Position numbers and translations under genes: made by a program
Notes under the pieces: model-generated
What the model was told of the DNA's origin: nothing
Databases searched by the model: none
What the model saw: only the letters and a program-made list of their open reading frames with translations
Part shown: in pieces, positions 1 to 12,435 of the stretch
Layout: the number at the start of each line of letters is the position of its first letter
How positions within the stretch are numbered: position 1 is the stretch's first letter
NCBI GenBank assembly: GCA_051294375.1
Contig: CM119268.1
Span: 21,139,869-21,203,868 of the forward strand
Direction: 5' to 3'
DNA from: Paraspadella gotoi
Lineage: Eukaryota > Chaetognatha
Length of the DNA: 64,000 nt

Positions 1-335
1 AAGACAATCAAAACAATCAAAGACCGACAAAGACCAAGAAGAGACCAATCAACGACCAAGCAAGACCAAGCAAAGACCAAGCAAAAACCAAGCAAAGACC
101 AAGCAAAGTCCAAAATGCAAAGACCAAGCAAAGACAATCAAATACCATATAAAGACCAATAAAGACAAGCAATAACCAATCAAAAACAAGCACAGAACCA
201 ATCAAAGACATGCAAAGTCCAATCAAAAACAATCAAAGACCAAGCAAGACCAATCAAATACCGAGCAACCAATCAAATACCGAGCAAAGACCAATCAAAG
301 ATCAAGCAAAAATACCAAAGCAAAGACAAGCAATG
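1..335. repeat. 11-bp minisatellite (aaagaccaagc-type)
   Basis: The window opens inside a degenerate tandem repeat with a unit of about 10-11 bp, mostly aaagaccaagc or aaagaccaatc, and it ends near 335. Units vary by single substitutions and indels. The open frame on the minus strand (hydrophobic Leu/Val/Phe repeats) only reflects this periodicity. Confidence 0.85.
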
Positions 336-704
336 AGACTCACGTGACACTTTTTATCTCCCCCGGGTCCATAGCATTTGAGTCCATTGTAAATGTCGCT
401 TTCTCAAATTTGGTCTTCTCGGCACGAGTTCTTCGCAGACGAGACAAGGGTGGCGACCAACAAAATCATCGACAACGCTATCTGCGTGGCCATTGATGCA
501 GTGCAAAGGGGGTCATTGGAGGCGTTGCAGGTGGCGTTGAAAATGGCGTAGTTGATGGCAATGGATGTGACGTTTATTATGGCGTTTTTGTCTTTGTTAA
601 CTTTGATGACTAAGAGTCCAAAGAAAATATTTTTCTTTGCCAAAAACCATTTTAGGAACTAAAACGGTTTAGGTTATATTTTATTATATTATATATATTA
701 TATT

Positions 705-1600
705 ATGAAATGGTACAGACCAATATAAAATTAATCCATTCATTTAATAAATAACATATCTTGCCCCTGACTTTGGACAGGCTTTGGTGGTTTAAGGCGT
801 CCATCACTCTTACAAGATAATGACAATAGCAGGTCCTGCAAGCTTTCAATCAAGACCTCTCACAGTCCCGTTTATCACTCCAAGAGTACCTGGCTTCCCT
901 ATCAAATGAAGTGGAAAATATTTCAAAGAATGTTTCAATGGTAATGAAAAGACACTCCTTAAGTATTAGATCGGGGAATACTTATTGTACTCCGCACTAG
1001 CATCAAAATACAAGGAGCTGAATTTTATGAAAATTGGTACAGACCATATAAAAATTATCCATTCATGTTAATAAATAACATATCTTGCCCCTGACTTTGA
1101 ACAGGCTTTGGTGGTTTAAGGCCTCCATCAACTCTTACAAGATAATGACATAGCAGGTCCCTGCAAGCTTTCAATCAAGACTCTCTCACAGTCCCGTTTA
1201 TTCACTCCCAGAGTACCTGGCTTCCCTATCAATGAAGTGGAAAATATTTCAAAGAATGTTTCAATTGTATGAAAAGACCACTGCCCTTAAGTATTAGATC
1301 GGGGAATACTTATTGTACTCCGCACTAGCATCAAAATACAAGGAGCTGAATTTTAAGAAATTGGTACAACCAATATAAAAATATCCATTCATTTAATAAA
1401 TAACATATCTTGCCCCTGACTTTGGACAGGCTTTGGTGGTTTAAGGCCTCCATCACCTTACAAGATAATGAATAGCAGGTCCCTGCAAGCTTTCAATCAA
1501 GACTCTCTCACAGTCCCGTTTATTCACTCCCAGAGTACCTGGCTTCCCATATCAATGAAGTGGAAAATATTTCAAAGAATGTTTCAATTGTATGAAAAAG
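705..1600 (+). repeat. Three tandem units of dispersed repeat DR1
   Basis: Units of roughly 320-330 bp start near 705, 1026 and 1354. Each begins tatgaaattggtacaaccaa (with small changes), continues through ccctgactttggacaggc and gcaagctttcaatcaag, and ends near gagctgaatttta; the third is truncated. Other copies or fragments lie at 4236 (+), 18573 (-), 24051 (+), 28600 (+) and 56357 (-). No open frame is shared by the copies, so DR1 is a non-coding interspersed repeat (SINE- or MITE-like) of unknown class. The differences among the three units are mainly single-base indels. Confidence 0.8.
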
Positions 1601-2130
1601 ATTTATTATATTATATTATATTATACTCTCTGTCGATGTCTCGGTCGATTATGTCATTCGTAAGTTAATTTCTTTCAATCTAAAGTCACGTCAATTCTAA
1701 GTCGACCTTAGATATTCATCATGTAATTCTTGTCTTACATTTTATAGGTTATTTCATTTACCGACTCGTCTGTTTATTTTATCTTATTGTATAAATTTTA
1801 TAATTGTATTGTATAATATATAATAAAAAAAAAAGTTTTCCAAAAAAACAGAATAAATGCATTTTCTTTTTGGAGGCGAAAGAAAAAAAAGTCAAATAGC
1901 CACATATCAAAATCTCTTGTTTTACGCCGACGACAACAACGACGACGACGATGAGATAAGTCTTTCCAACTATTTGAAAACCAAAAACCAGCCAGACGGG
2001 CACAACCCTTTCTTTATTTTCATTTCATTTCAATATAGAATCGAGAAAAAAGTCAGTTTCGCTTTAACTAAGGCATTTTTATTTGGTCATTGACGAGTAA
2101 TACTACAATGATTACCTCAGAAATTTCGAA

Positions 2131-2388
2131 TATCTAGTTATAAAATTGTCTAATTGTTTGATCTAGTCCATCTAGTTATCTAATTGTCTAACTGTTTGAT
2201 CTAGTCATCTAGTTATCTAATTGTTAATTGTTTGATCTAGTCCATCTAGTTATCTCATTGTCTAATAGTTTGATCTAGTCATCTAGTTATCTAATTGTCT
2301 AACTGTTTGATCTAGTCATTCTAGTTATCTAATTGTCTAATTGTTTGATCTAGTCATCAGTTATTCTAATTGTTCTATTTGTTTGATA
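2131..2388. repeat. 37-bp minisatellite
   Basis: About seven units of a 37-bp repeat containing tctagttatctaattgtct and gtttgatctagtca. The corresponding array in duplication copy 2 is cut by the N gap at 5032-5290, whose length (259) is close to the length of this array. Confidence 0.8.
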
Positions 2389-2520
2389 AAAAAGACCTGG
2401 ATTGTTGTCAGTTATAAATTTATTTAAAAGAAGATTAATTTTCTCGAAACTCCAATAGAGTTAAGGGAGATTATTCAGAAATCCCTGATCAATCTAACCG
2501 AAACGATTCTTGGGAAAGAG

Positions 2521-2581
2521 GTTTTCTTTTTCTTTTTCTTTTTCTTTTCTTTTTTTCTTTTTCTTTTTCTTTTTCTTTTTT
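2521..2581. repeat. (CTTTTT)n microsatellite
   Basis: Pyrimidine hexamer tract with one 5-base slip. The same tract at 5396-5430 runs into an N gap. Confidence 0.85.
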
Positions 2582-2884
2582 AGATTTCGAGTTCGTGGTT
2601 GAAGTACGGATTAAAAAAAGTACATTAAATCGAAATAGAAACGTAAAGGTTACGGGGTCGTTAGCTTTCTTAATCATTTTTTCCTTTTTTTTTCCTTTTT
2701 TATCTTTTTTCAGGAAAGAAAGAAAAATTGTTTAAAGAGAAACTCAATCTTAAAAAAAAATTTTATGAAATGTGAAGGTTAATCAGAGCTTATTAACTTT
2801 AGAATAAGAACAAGTGATAACACTTATTTAGATCATTTAATATATTATTTATGTTGTTAAAGATAGTGACGGTAGTAATCGGAC

Positions 2885-4063
2885 AGATAAACATTGACAG
2901 ATTTTTTCAATGAATTCTTTGGTAATTCATTGCTTTATTTTATTGTTTATTTGCTTTTCATGTATATTTGGTGTTTATTATCTTATATGTATTGTTTAAG
3001 TCCTAAGTTTATTTTTTATGTTTATAAGCACTGATTGTGCGATGACTTATGATGTGATTATACTGGATTGATGTGTGTCTTCTTATTACCTCTTTACATT
3101 TTCTTATTATAATAACGCGGGTGGCAAATTGGTTAAATACTAGAATGAGATGTTGAGAGATGAGAGAGAGTATGAGATATTATGAGAGAGAGAGAGAGAG
3201 AGGTTGAGGAGATGAGAGAAGTTTCTTAAGATGAGACTTTGATAAAGAGGTGTGGCTTTCATTTTTCTTTTATCGGCACTTCATTTCCTCTTCTCTTCTA
3301 TTCTTTTCCTTTCTCCCTTAAAATTTGTGAAATCAAATGTCTAAATATGTATCATTCAATATACGTGATAATCTTTAATTATACTTATGTTTTTATTTTT
3401 TATATCTGTTTTTTTCTTTCAAGTTCTCCTTTTTATCTTAAGTTCAAAATCTTGGTTTCATCGTTTTTCGCTTAACCTTGTCGATTAAACGTATCTTTTC
3501 TTTATATTGATTGTGTTTAGTCTAGATTAAAATTTTTGAGTAATAAATAAATAAATCAGAAGTCTTTTTTTTTTTTTAAAATACTACGAACATAATTGAT
3601 CTGTATATACTAATTTTTTTTAGTCTTTTTTTTTGTTTTTTGTATCTTTTCTTTTTTTTTTTTTTTTCTTTCTTTATACTAAAGCATGATAGTAGTAGAC
3701 ACTATGTTACAGTATTTTTCTCTATTTCTTTTCTTTTCCCTTCCTTTTTCTTTCCTCTTTCTTTTTATGCTCTTTTTTTCGCTTTTGTAATTTTTTGCAT
3801 TTTGTTAGCTCATTCTATTTAATTATTATTTTTTATTTAAAATCTAAATATATAAACTTTTTATCCCTTTAGCGTCTGTGTAAGTATTAAAAGGGTTTGT
3901 ATTGATACTTGTTAAGAAGATAATTTATATTACATAGAAGAACAATTTTACACCATTGCTCTTTCATCACTCACCTTATTCTTGTTTTATTTATTACTAC
4001 TCTTTCTTTTTTATTAATCTATTCTCCCTTCTCCTCTTCTTTCTTTTTTATGTTCTTTCTTCC
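2885..4063. other. AT-rich gene-free stretch
   Basis: AT-rich sequence with a short (GA)n tract near 3184-3202 and several T-rich runs (3560-3680, 3730-3790). I see no splice-bounded or conserved open segment. Open frames here are Phe/Leu-rich readings of T-rich DNA. Confidence 0.6.
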
Positions 4064-4088
4064 NNNNNNNNNNNNNNNNNNNNNNNNN
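4064..4088. other. 25-N assembly gap at duplication edge
   Basis: Exactly 25 N, directly before copy 2 of the segmental duplication. Identical 25-N gaps occur at 19625-19649, 33211-33235 and 45440-45464. A fixed length indicates a gap of unknown size, typical of a gap filler that met overlapping or inconsistent sequence. Confidence 0.95.
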
Positions 4089-5847
4089 GTTGATGGCAAT
4101 GGATGTGACGTTTATTATGGCGTTTTTGATGGCGTCAATAAAGTCTTTGTTAACTTTGATGACTAAGAGGCCAAAGAAAAAAATATTTTTCTTTGCCAAA
4201 AACCATTTTAGGAACTAAAACGGTTTAGGTTATATTATGAAATTGGTACAACCAATATAAAAATTATCCATTCATTTAATATTTAATTATTTAATATTTA
4301 AAATTATATTATATTATATTATATTATTCTATATTATATTATATTATATTATACTCTCTGTCGATGTCTCGNNNNNNNNNNNNNNNNNNNNNNNNNNNNN
4401 NNNNNNNNNNNNNNNNNNNNNNNNNNNNNNNNNNNNNNNNNNNNNNNNNNNNNNNNNNNNNNNNNNNNNNNNNNNNNNNNNNNNNNNNNNNNNNNNNNNN
4501 NNNNNNNNNNNNNNNNNNNNNNNNNNNNNNNNNNNNNNNNNNNNNNNNNNNNNNNNNNNNNNNNNNNNNNNNNNNNNNNNNNNNNNNNNNNNNNNNNNNN
4601 NNNNNNNNNNNNNNNNNNNNNNNNNNNNNNNNNNNNATTTTATCTTATTGTATAATTTTATAATTGTATTGTATAAAATAATAATAAAAAAAAAGTTTTC
4701 CAAAAAACAGAATAAATGCATTTTTCTTTTTGGAGGCGAAAGAAAAAAAAGTCAAATCGCCACATATCAAATCTCTTGTTTACGCCGACGACAACAACGA
4801 CGACGACGATGACGATAAGTCTTCCAACTATTTGAAAACCAAAAACCAGCCAGACGGGCACAACCCTTTCTTTACTTTTCATTTCATTTCAATATCGAAT
4901 CGAGAAAAAAGTCAGTTTCGCTTTAACTAAGGCATTTTTATTTGGTCATTGACCGAGTAATACTACAATGATTACCTCAGAAATTTCGAAGATCTAGTTA
5001 TAAAATTGTCTAATTGTTTGATCTAGTCATCNNNNNNNNNNNNNNNNNNNNNNNNNNNNNNNNNNNNNNNNNNNNNNNNNNNNNNNNNNNNNNNNNNNNN
5101 NNNNNNNNNNNNNNNNNNNNNNNNNNNNNNNNNNNNNNNNNNNNNNNNNNNNNNNNNNNNNNNNNNNNNNNNNNNNNNNNNNNNNNNNNNNNNNNNNNNN
5201 NNNNNNNNNNNNNNNNNNNNNNNNNNNNNNNNNNNNNNNNNNNNNNNNNNNNNNNNNNNNNNNNNNNNNNNNNNNNNNNNNNNNNNNNNNTTTAAAAGAA
5301 GATAAATTTTCTCGAAACTCCAATAGAGTTTAGGAAGATTATTCAGAAATCCCTGATCAATCGACCGTGAACGGATTCTTGGGAAACAGGTTTGCTTTTT
5401 CTTTTTCTTTTTCTTTTTCTTTTTCTTTTTNNNNNNNNNNNNNNNNNNNNNNNNNNNNNNNNNNNNNNNNNNNNNNNNNNNNNNNNNNNNNNNNNNNNNN
5501 NNNNNNNNNNNNNNNNNNNNNNNNNNNNNNNNNNNNNNNNNNNNNNNNNNNNNNNNNNNNNNNNNNNNNNNNNNNNNNNNNNNNNNNNNNNNNNNCATTA
5601 AATCGAAATAGAAACGTAAAGGTTACGGGTCGTTATCTTTCTTAATCATTTTTCCTTTTTTGATCTTTTTTTTCAGGAAAGAAGAAAAAAATTGTTTAAA
5701 GAGAAACTCAATCTAAAAAAAAAATTATATGAAATGTTAAGGTTAATCAGAGCCCTATTAACTTTAGATAGAACAAGTGATAACAGTTATTTATATCATT
5801 AATATATATATTTATGTTGTTAAAGATAGTGACGGTAGTAATCGGAC
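4089..5847 (+). repeat. Direct segmental duplication, copy 2 (gapped)
   Basis: Same order as 551-2884 but lacking about 0.8 kb that contains the DR1 units, and interrupted by N at 4372-4636, 5032-5290 and 5431-5595. Copy 1 supplies sequence across each of these gaps. The block ends at the next gap (5848-5965). A truncated DR1 start is present at 4236-4285. Confidence 0.85.
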
Positions 5848-5965
5848 NNNNNNNNNNNNNNNNNNNNNNNNNNNNNNNNNNNNNNNNNNNNNNNNNNNNN
5901 NNNNNNNNNNNNNNNNNNNNNNNNNNNNNNNNNNNNNNNNNNNNNNNNNNNNNNNNNNNNNNNNN
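4372..5965. other. Four N gaps
   Basis: N runs at 4372-4636 (265), 5032-5290 (259), 5431-5595 (165) and 5848-5965 (118). Open frames drawn through them have no evidential value. Confidence 0.99.
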
Positions 5966-8900
5966 TCTCCTCTCTCTCTTCTCTCTCTCTTCTCTATCTC
6001 TCTCTGTTTTTTAGAGAGAAAGAGAGGCGAGGCATTTCTTTTACACCATATAAATTTTTACAAATCTAAAATGTATACAATAACTGATAATAATTATAGT
6101 TTTATTATTTATCAATAAATGTTTCGAAAGTTCTTTCTTTTTTTTTTGTTTCTAATTAAATTTGAGATAAAAACGAAGTCGTTTTACAACAACGACGAAA
6201 ATTTAAACAGACATGTTTCGGCTTTGTAATGCAAGCCAAATTATATAAACTAGGGTAGAAAGTTGTATAGAAGAAGACAAGAAGACAATACATTTTAAAA
6301 GAATATACTTTATATAAAGAATATAATTAAATCTAACATATAGTCAAATTTATTAAATTCATATTTTTAAATTTTAATAAAAAAATTTTAAAGTCTAATA
6401 TAGTAAAACAAGTAATCTTGCATTTTTTCATATCAATAAATGAAAAATTATTAGATTTTTTAAGATTTGTTTTTTACTTAAAAATACCTTTTTAAACAAT
6501 CTGATTTATTTTATATTCCGATCCATAAAAAAGTATTCTCTTTTAACAAATTAATTAGATCAATTATTAGATTAATTATCTCCAAAAGATAGTTTAAAAA
6601 TATTTAAATCATCCACATCTCTGATTGAAATCCCTCAGACGATCGTAACCATGGCAACGACGACCCCGATGACGACGGCGAAGAAAAAGACGAAGGATTG
6701 AGCGACGCCGTTACAAATATAGCTGGTGCAATATCAAAACGTTGTGTCTGCTCGAACAGAAAGATGACAAAAATATCAAATTCATATCAATTTCATACAT
6801 AAAAAAGAAAGAATTTCATACGTTTAAAAAAGACTTTCTTACAAAAAAAGAGAAATTGAAAAAAAAAATAAAATACACACCAATTTCAATATGATACATA
6901 CAAGAAAAAAAGAAAGAATTTTGTATAAATAAGAAACTTAAGTTTGTCTTTTCATCTGTTTTGTAAAGACAGACAAGAAGAAAAAGCCATCAAAGATAAT
7001 CAGAAAGAAAGATGAGATGAGAAAAGAAAGATGCGAGACAATGAGGAGAGAGAGAGGAGACCAGAGATGAAGAAGAGACGAGACCGAGCGAAAACGAGAG
7101 AGAGAGAAGAAGAGAGAAAGCGAAAGAGAGAGAAAGGAAGGACGACCGAGTAGAGGGATGAGATGCAAGAGAAAATTTAAAACACCGGGGGGCACAAACG
7201 GTGGAGAGAGAAATGTTGAAAAACACGAGATATGCTGCTTGATATAAGTTACACTAGGGCAATGAGGGCAGATGATCGATATCGAGAAGGAGAGAGAGGA
7301 AGGAGAAGATCGTGAGTAGAAGAGGAGAGGACGATGCGGAGCGCATGATTAAGAGAGACAGGATAGAGATGAGAGAGCAGTCTGCAGGAGGAGTTGGGAC
7401 GCATGCCTTATAACATCAACTATTACCAACAATAGCGAGTCAAACATTATTAGCCTAAAATATAACAATATAAATCGAGAAAGTAGAAGGAAAAGAAAGG
7501 GAGACCAAAAAAAACGAACAAGGAAGGACAAAAAGAGAAGACAAAGAAAGACTAAGAAAGACGAATAAAGAAGGAAGAAAGAAGAAAGGAAATATGAGAA
7601 GAAAGTAAAAAGATAGAGCCACCGCTTAGAAGAACGGATGAAAGGACAAGAGAAAGCAAATAAAAAGAAAGAAGAAAGACAGAAAGAAAAGAAAAAGAAA
7701 AGAAAAGTAAAAAGAAAAGAAAACGAAATCAAGGGAAGTGGCTCAGAAATAGCGGGAAAAGCACGAAAGAGTGAATCTACGAAGCAACACGAGTTGTGAC
7801 GGAGGAGCAGCCAGAACCCATGAGCATGTCTTTCCTGCATCAGAGTTGATGTGCATTGGACATTCGTCTTGCCATAAGGTCAGCGGAAGAGGAAATGAAA
7901 AGAGGAAAAAAATGAGCCATATAAAAGGAAAAGATGGATAAGATTAAAGTAAAAAAGGAAAGAAAGCAAAGAAAAGAAAGAGAAGCGGGAAAAAGGAAAA
8001 AATATGCGAAAATCGAGGTAAAGAAAGATTTATATACCAGACGAGAGAAAAGAGATGAAAGAAGAAAGGACTCAGAAAGAAAGATTCAAAGAAAGAAAAA
8101 GAAAGTGTACAACAGACTGACCGGACACAAATTTTAATAAATAAAATCTATGTATGGATTTAAAAATATTACAGAGTAAAGAAGAAAGAGAAAAAAAAAA
8201 AGAGAAAAAGGGTAAAAAGTGGTTAAAAAAAACAAACAAAAAAACAAGAAATACTGGGTATTGGTATTTACGCATATGAGTGACACAGTTTGGGTAACAA
8301 TATCGGAAAGCCAAAATATGAAAATACTCGTCAGCTTGATAACAGATAAGACACGAGAGACTATTGAGAGAAGAGAGACAGGAGAGACGAGGAGAGGAGA
8401 GGAGAGAGAGAGACCGGGAAGAGAGAGAGAGGAGGAGCGCTTTCCGGTAAGCCCAGACATGTTTTCTTTACCGATGAGCCAAAGTGGTCTTCCTCCGGAA
8501 GACGAGGCCAGCTCATGACTGAAGGCCGCCCCTGACTCGTCGCCCGAATCACAAAACTCTTTTCCTCCTCAGTTTCTCGCAATAACGATCACAATTTCAT
8601 CACGATTCACGCGGCGGCGACGAAAGTTCACGGGCCTCAACATCAACATCACTTGCAAAGATTAACAAGTTGTAAAGATCATAGAAAATTTTATTGTCAT
8701 CACCGCTTTCGACGTATGAACCTTAGATCGATTTAATTAACAGAAAAAACCATCGGGAAACTACTTGGAACCATCAGGGAAGACCTTCGTACATACCCTA
8801 GAGAGGTTTTTAAATTTTTTCCAAAGCACGTTTTTGAGAAAATTTAATTTAAAAAAAAATAAAGAAAAATAATTTAAAAAAAATTCATGTACAACTGTAT

Positions 8901-9069
8901 TTAAGACGAAGGTCTCCCCAGATGGTTCTAAGTGTTTTCCCGAATGGTTTTTTTCTGTGTCATAATTTTGATCGGCTTTTTCTCATCATTAGTCATTATC
9001 AACGAAGAAATGTTGGGCATTGTTGAAGAAAAATATATGAGGAGTTTCATTGATATAAGAACAAATTAG
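5966..9069. other. Gene-poor, purine-rich region
   Basis: Pyrimidine tract to 6006, then AT-rich sequence, then GA/AAG-rich sequence at about 6970-7340, 7480-7740 and 7930-8440. One acidic open segment at about 6631-6798 (+) follows a possible acceptor (ccctcag at 6632-6638) and reads as an Asp/Asn/Glu-rich stretch and then a Ser-Asp-Ala-Val-Thr helix-like stretch before a stop. GAC/GAT-rich DNA of this kind is common throughout the window, so I do not call it coding. Nothing else is recognised. Confidence 0.5.
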
Positions 9070-9366
9070 ATTGACGCTATCTTATATACAAATTACATAC
9101 ATGCTAAGTACGAAGGCAAACTGCCGGCCGACGTTGGCTTCATCCCTTTGTTTGTCACTACCTTCGGGGCATGGGACCTGGATGCTTTCTCAAACCTAAA
9201 ATACTTTGCCAAACTCCAAGCAACGAATGCAGGCTTAGACATCGGCAAAACGTCTAAGCACTTTTTTGAGAGACTTTCTGTCTGCCTTCAGCGCGAGAAC
9301 GGGGACCTGCTCGCTTCCCGAAGTCCCGTGATTGAGTTGCCGTCTCATGTGGACGGAGTTGCTTGA
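9070..9366 (+). pseudogene. LINE-type retrotransposon ORF2 C-terminal remnant
   Basis: The open segment runs from just after an in-frame TAG (9067-9069) to TGA at 9364-9366, about 98 residues. It looks truly coding: mixed amino-acid composition, GC-richer than its flanks, no simple repeat. It contains FVTTFGAW (about 9151-9174) and, downstream, ERLSVCLQRENGDLL (about 9268-9312). In non-LTR retrotransposon polyproteins a hydrophobic xPxVxTxxG(A/G) strand is followed some 30-50 residues later by a basic xRLSVxLQRxNxxxL helix, C-terminal to the reverse transcriptase. The spacing here fits. Family assignment is from memory of that pattern, not a search. No reverse transcriptase, endonuclease or start codon is visible upstream, so this is a 5'-truncated dead copy. 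A host gene exon is the less likely alternative. Confidence 0.5.
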
Positions 9367-9552
9367 CTTTGTCTCCCGATCTCTTCTTCTTTTTCTTTTT
9401 TATTTTCCTTTTTTGTTCACGTTTATTGTTGATATAAGAGATTTCTGCAACCATTCCCGCAATTATTTGTTTGCTCTGTTTTCTTTTCAGAAAAAAAATG
9501 ATATAATAAATAATCATCATGAACTCTTTAGCCGTAAATAAATCGTTAAATA

Positions 9553-9578
9553 ATCATCATCATCATCAACATCATCAG

Positions 9579-9632
<54 letters not shown>
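9553..9632. repeat. (CAT)n microsatellite
   Basis: About 80 bp of CAT/ATC triplets with two CAA/CAG interruptions near the start. It reads as a poly-His run in one frame. It is followed to about 9780 by degenerate GTC/ATC triplets. Confidence 0.95.
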
Positions 9633-9939
9633 TTTCCTCGTAATAAATCGTATCTTTGTCATTTTCCTAATCCTTATTCTTTGTCATTATTATCGACTAT
9701 TTGTTATCATTATCATTATCTCGTCGACTTCGTTGTCGTCGTCGCTGTCATCGTCATCATCGTCGTTGTCGTCGTCGTCCTCTTTCCTTTTCTCCGCTAA
9801 AAGAAGAGAATTTTTCTTCTCCTTTAAATTTCTTTCTTTTTTCTCTTTTGTTCCAATTTATGCAAAGATCCTGATTTTTAATTACTAGATGAAAAATTAG
9901 AGAGAACGATAGAACCTTGAAAAATGGAGATTAATTCTC

Positions 9940-10631
<692 letters not shown>

Positions 10632-10713
10632 TTGCCCGACTATCTGCCCGACCATCTGCCCGACTATCTGCCCCCGACTATCTGCCCGACTATCTGCCCG
10701 ACTATCTGCCCGA
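10632..10713. repeat. 12-bp minisatellite (cccgactatctg)n
   Basis: Seven near-identical 12-bp units, one with two extra C. Because 12 is a multiple of three it reads as repeated Leu-Pro-Asp-Tyr, which is not evidence of coding. Confidence 0.9.
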
Positions 10714-11042
10714 CATATCGTTCGCCACAACATTTCTGCTGGCGTCCTTCCCAGTGTACATTCCCTTTGATAAAAGGAGGCATTAGTGACAGGACGAATG
10801 TTCTTCATATTCGCACCTCATTATATTTCTCCGTCGTTGTTTTCGTTGGAGAAAGAAGAAGGGAGGAATCTTTGAATAAACTTAATGCAGTCCTCTCTGT
10901 CTGTTTGTCTGTTGTCTGTCTGTCTGTTATCCGTTGATTTATTAGTCTGTTTAAGAGATTTATTTCTGTTAAGAGTCGGCTTGCAAGATTTCCCTCCGAC
11001 AAAAAAGTAAAACTCCAAAAAATTAAATTTACGACGTCCGTC

Positions 11043-11870
11043 GTTGTTGTTGCGTGTCCGTCTTGTGTTGTTGTTGTCGTCGTGTCTTGTTGTTGTTGTC
11101 GTCGTCGTTCGTCTGTGTTATGTTGTCGTCGTCGGATTGTTCGTTGTCTCGTCGTCTCGTTGTTGTTCGTCGTCGTTCTTGTTGTTGTTGTTCGTCTTGG
11201 TCTTGTTGTTGTTGTTGTCGTCGTCCGTCTCGTTGTTGTTTTGTCTCTTTGGTTGTTGTTGTGTCGTCGTCCGTCTCGTTGTTGTTTGTTGTCCGTCATT
11301 TTTTGTTGTTGTTGCGTTCGTCGTTTTTGTTGTTGTTGTCGTCGTCTCTTGTTGTTGTTTGTTGTTGGTCATCGTTGTTCTTGTTGTTATTGTTGTCATC
11401 TCGTATTGTTTTGTTGTTGTCGTCGTTGTCTTCTTGTTGTTGTTGTCGTCATTCTTGTTATTGGGTTGTTGTCATTGGTCTTGTTGTTGTCTCGTCGTCT
11501 CGTTGTTTTGTCGTCGTCTGTTGTTTTGTCATGTCGTTGTTGTTGTTGTTGCCGTGTCGGTCTGTTGTTGTTGTCGTCGTTCGTTATTGTTGTCGTCGGG
11601 TCTTGTTTGTTGTTGTTTTTCGTTGTCCGTCTCGTTGTTGTTGTCGTCGTCGGTCTGTTGTTGTTGTCGTGCGTCCGTCTCTTGTTGTTGTCGTCGTTCG
11701 TCTCGTTGTTGTCGTCGTCGGTCTTGTTGTTGTTGTTGCGTCGTCCGTCTTCGGTTGTTGTTGTTCGTCGTTCCGTTCTCGTCGTTGTCGTCGTCGGTCT
11801 TGTTGTTGTTGTTGTGTCGTCCGTCCGGTTTGCGGTGTTTGTTGTCGTCGTCCGGTCTTCGTGCGTCGTT
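11043..11870. repeat. TTG/TCG triplet array (~830 bp)
   Basis: Long degenerate array of GTT, GTC and TCG triplets with frequent 1-2 base slips, so all three plus frames stay open for hundreds of bases as Val/Ser/Cys-rich readings and the minus frames as Thr/Asn/Arg-rich ones. No conserved domain is present. The array ends in less repetitive sequence near 11880. Confidence 0.9.
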
Positions 11871-11939
11871 CTTTCCGTCGATTGCGATCTTAAAGCGACG
11901 TCGGGGTTGAGGCCACTATCGGTCTTCATTTGTCTTAAC

Positions 11940-11952
11940 GGAGAGGAGAGAG

Positions 11953-11984
<32 letters not shown>

Positions 11985-12015
11985 GCAGAGAGAGGAAAGA
12001 GAGAGAGAGAGAAGC
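11940..12015. repeat. (GA)n-rich tract
   Basis: Interrupted GA dinucleotides, followed at 12050-12120 by an (atatcttt)n-type AT-rich tract directly before the SINE-like copy. Confidence 0.85.
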
Positions 12016-12121
12016 GGTGGTTGTATCCAGAAAATGTCCAATGGTTTAAATGTTTTTTTTAAATCTTTATATCTTTTATATCTTTATATCTTTATATCCT
12101 ATATATCTTTATATCTCTTAT

Positions 12122-12435
12122 GTAAGTCGGGCATTGGGCGCTAGCTTTCACCCCGGCCTACGAATCAGGACACTTTTCAGTTGTACCCCAGTGGCTCAAT
12201 TGAGTGCAACCCGATCGCTCTTGTCGTACTACTAGTACCGGCGGTTCATCCCAACCCCGATAACCTAACCCCGGCGGGAAGCGTGAGGACGGCCCGTAAG
12301 CCGCCTTGGGGGCATGGCAAACCCTCAAAGCCCTGGTTCCAAGCGCATTTACCGGGTCTCCATGGCTGGTTAGGAGTGGCTTATAGAAAAGTTTTCGAGA
12401 CAGTCATCTTCAGCCCACGTAGGCACCTTAGCGCC
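12122..12435 (+). repeat. tRNA-derived SINE-like copy (degenerate)
   Basis: Matches the copies at 31967-32229 (-), 51398-51677 (+) and 51690-51967 (-). Shared landmarks are agtcgggcattg at the 5' end, gtggctcaattgag (A-box region with one inserted base), gggaagcgtgaggacggcc, aagccgccttgggggc, and cttagcgcc at the 3' end. The B-box region (cggttcatccc) is decayed. The open frame over it is fortuitous. Confidence 0.75.

Larger units (their letters stand above)
551..2884 (+). repeat. Direct segmental duplication, copy 1
   Basis: This block matches 4089-5847 in the same orientation. Shared landmarks include the start gttgatggcaatggatgtga, the cggtttaggttatat segment, the gacgacaacaacgacgacg segment, the gatctagtcatc minisatellite, the (CTTTTT)n tract, and the end gacggtagtaatcggac. 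Copy 1 is ungapped and holds three DR1 units (705-1600) where copy 2 has only the first ~50 bp of one. The copies differ by many 1-2 base indels. Upstream, 336-550 is unremarkable unique-looking sequence. No gene is recognised in the block. Confidence 0.85.

Noticed and set aside
6631-6798. Acidic exon after ccctcag
   Set aside because: GAC/GAT triplet-rich DNA is abundant in the window, there is no donor, and the acceptor has a poor pyrimidine tract.
8447-8545. Short frame (HVFFTDEPKWSSSGRRGQL) resembling transposase fragments
   Set aside because: About 30 codons only, other frames are equally open, and no DDE context is found nearby.
9519-9800. His-rich protein
   Set aside because: It is the (CAT)n microsatellite followed by degenerate triplets; there is no other support.
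11082-12062. 326-codon open frame on plus
   Set aside because: It is a reading of the TTG/TCG array and a GA tract; composition is Val/Ser/Cys/Leu only and other frames are equally open.
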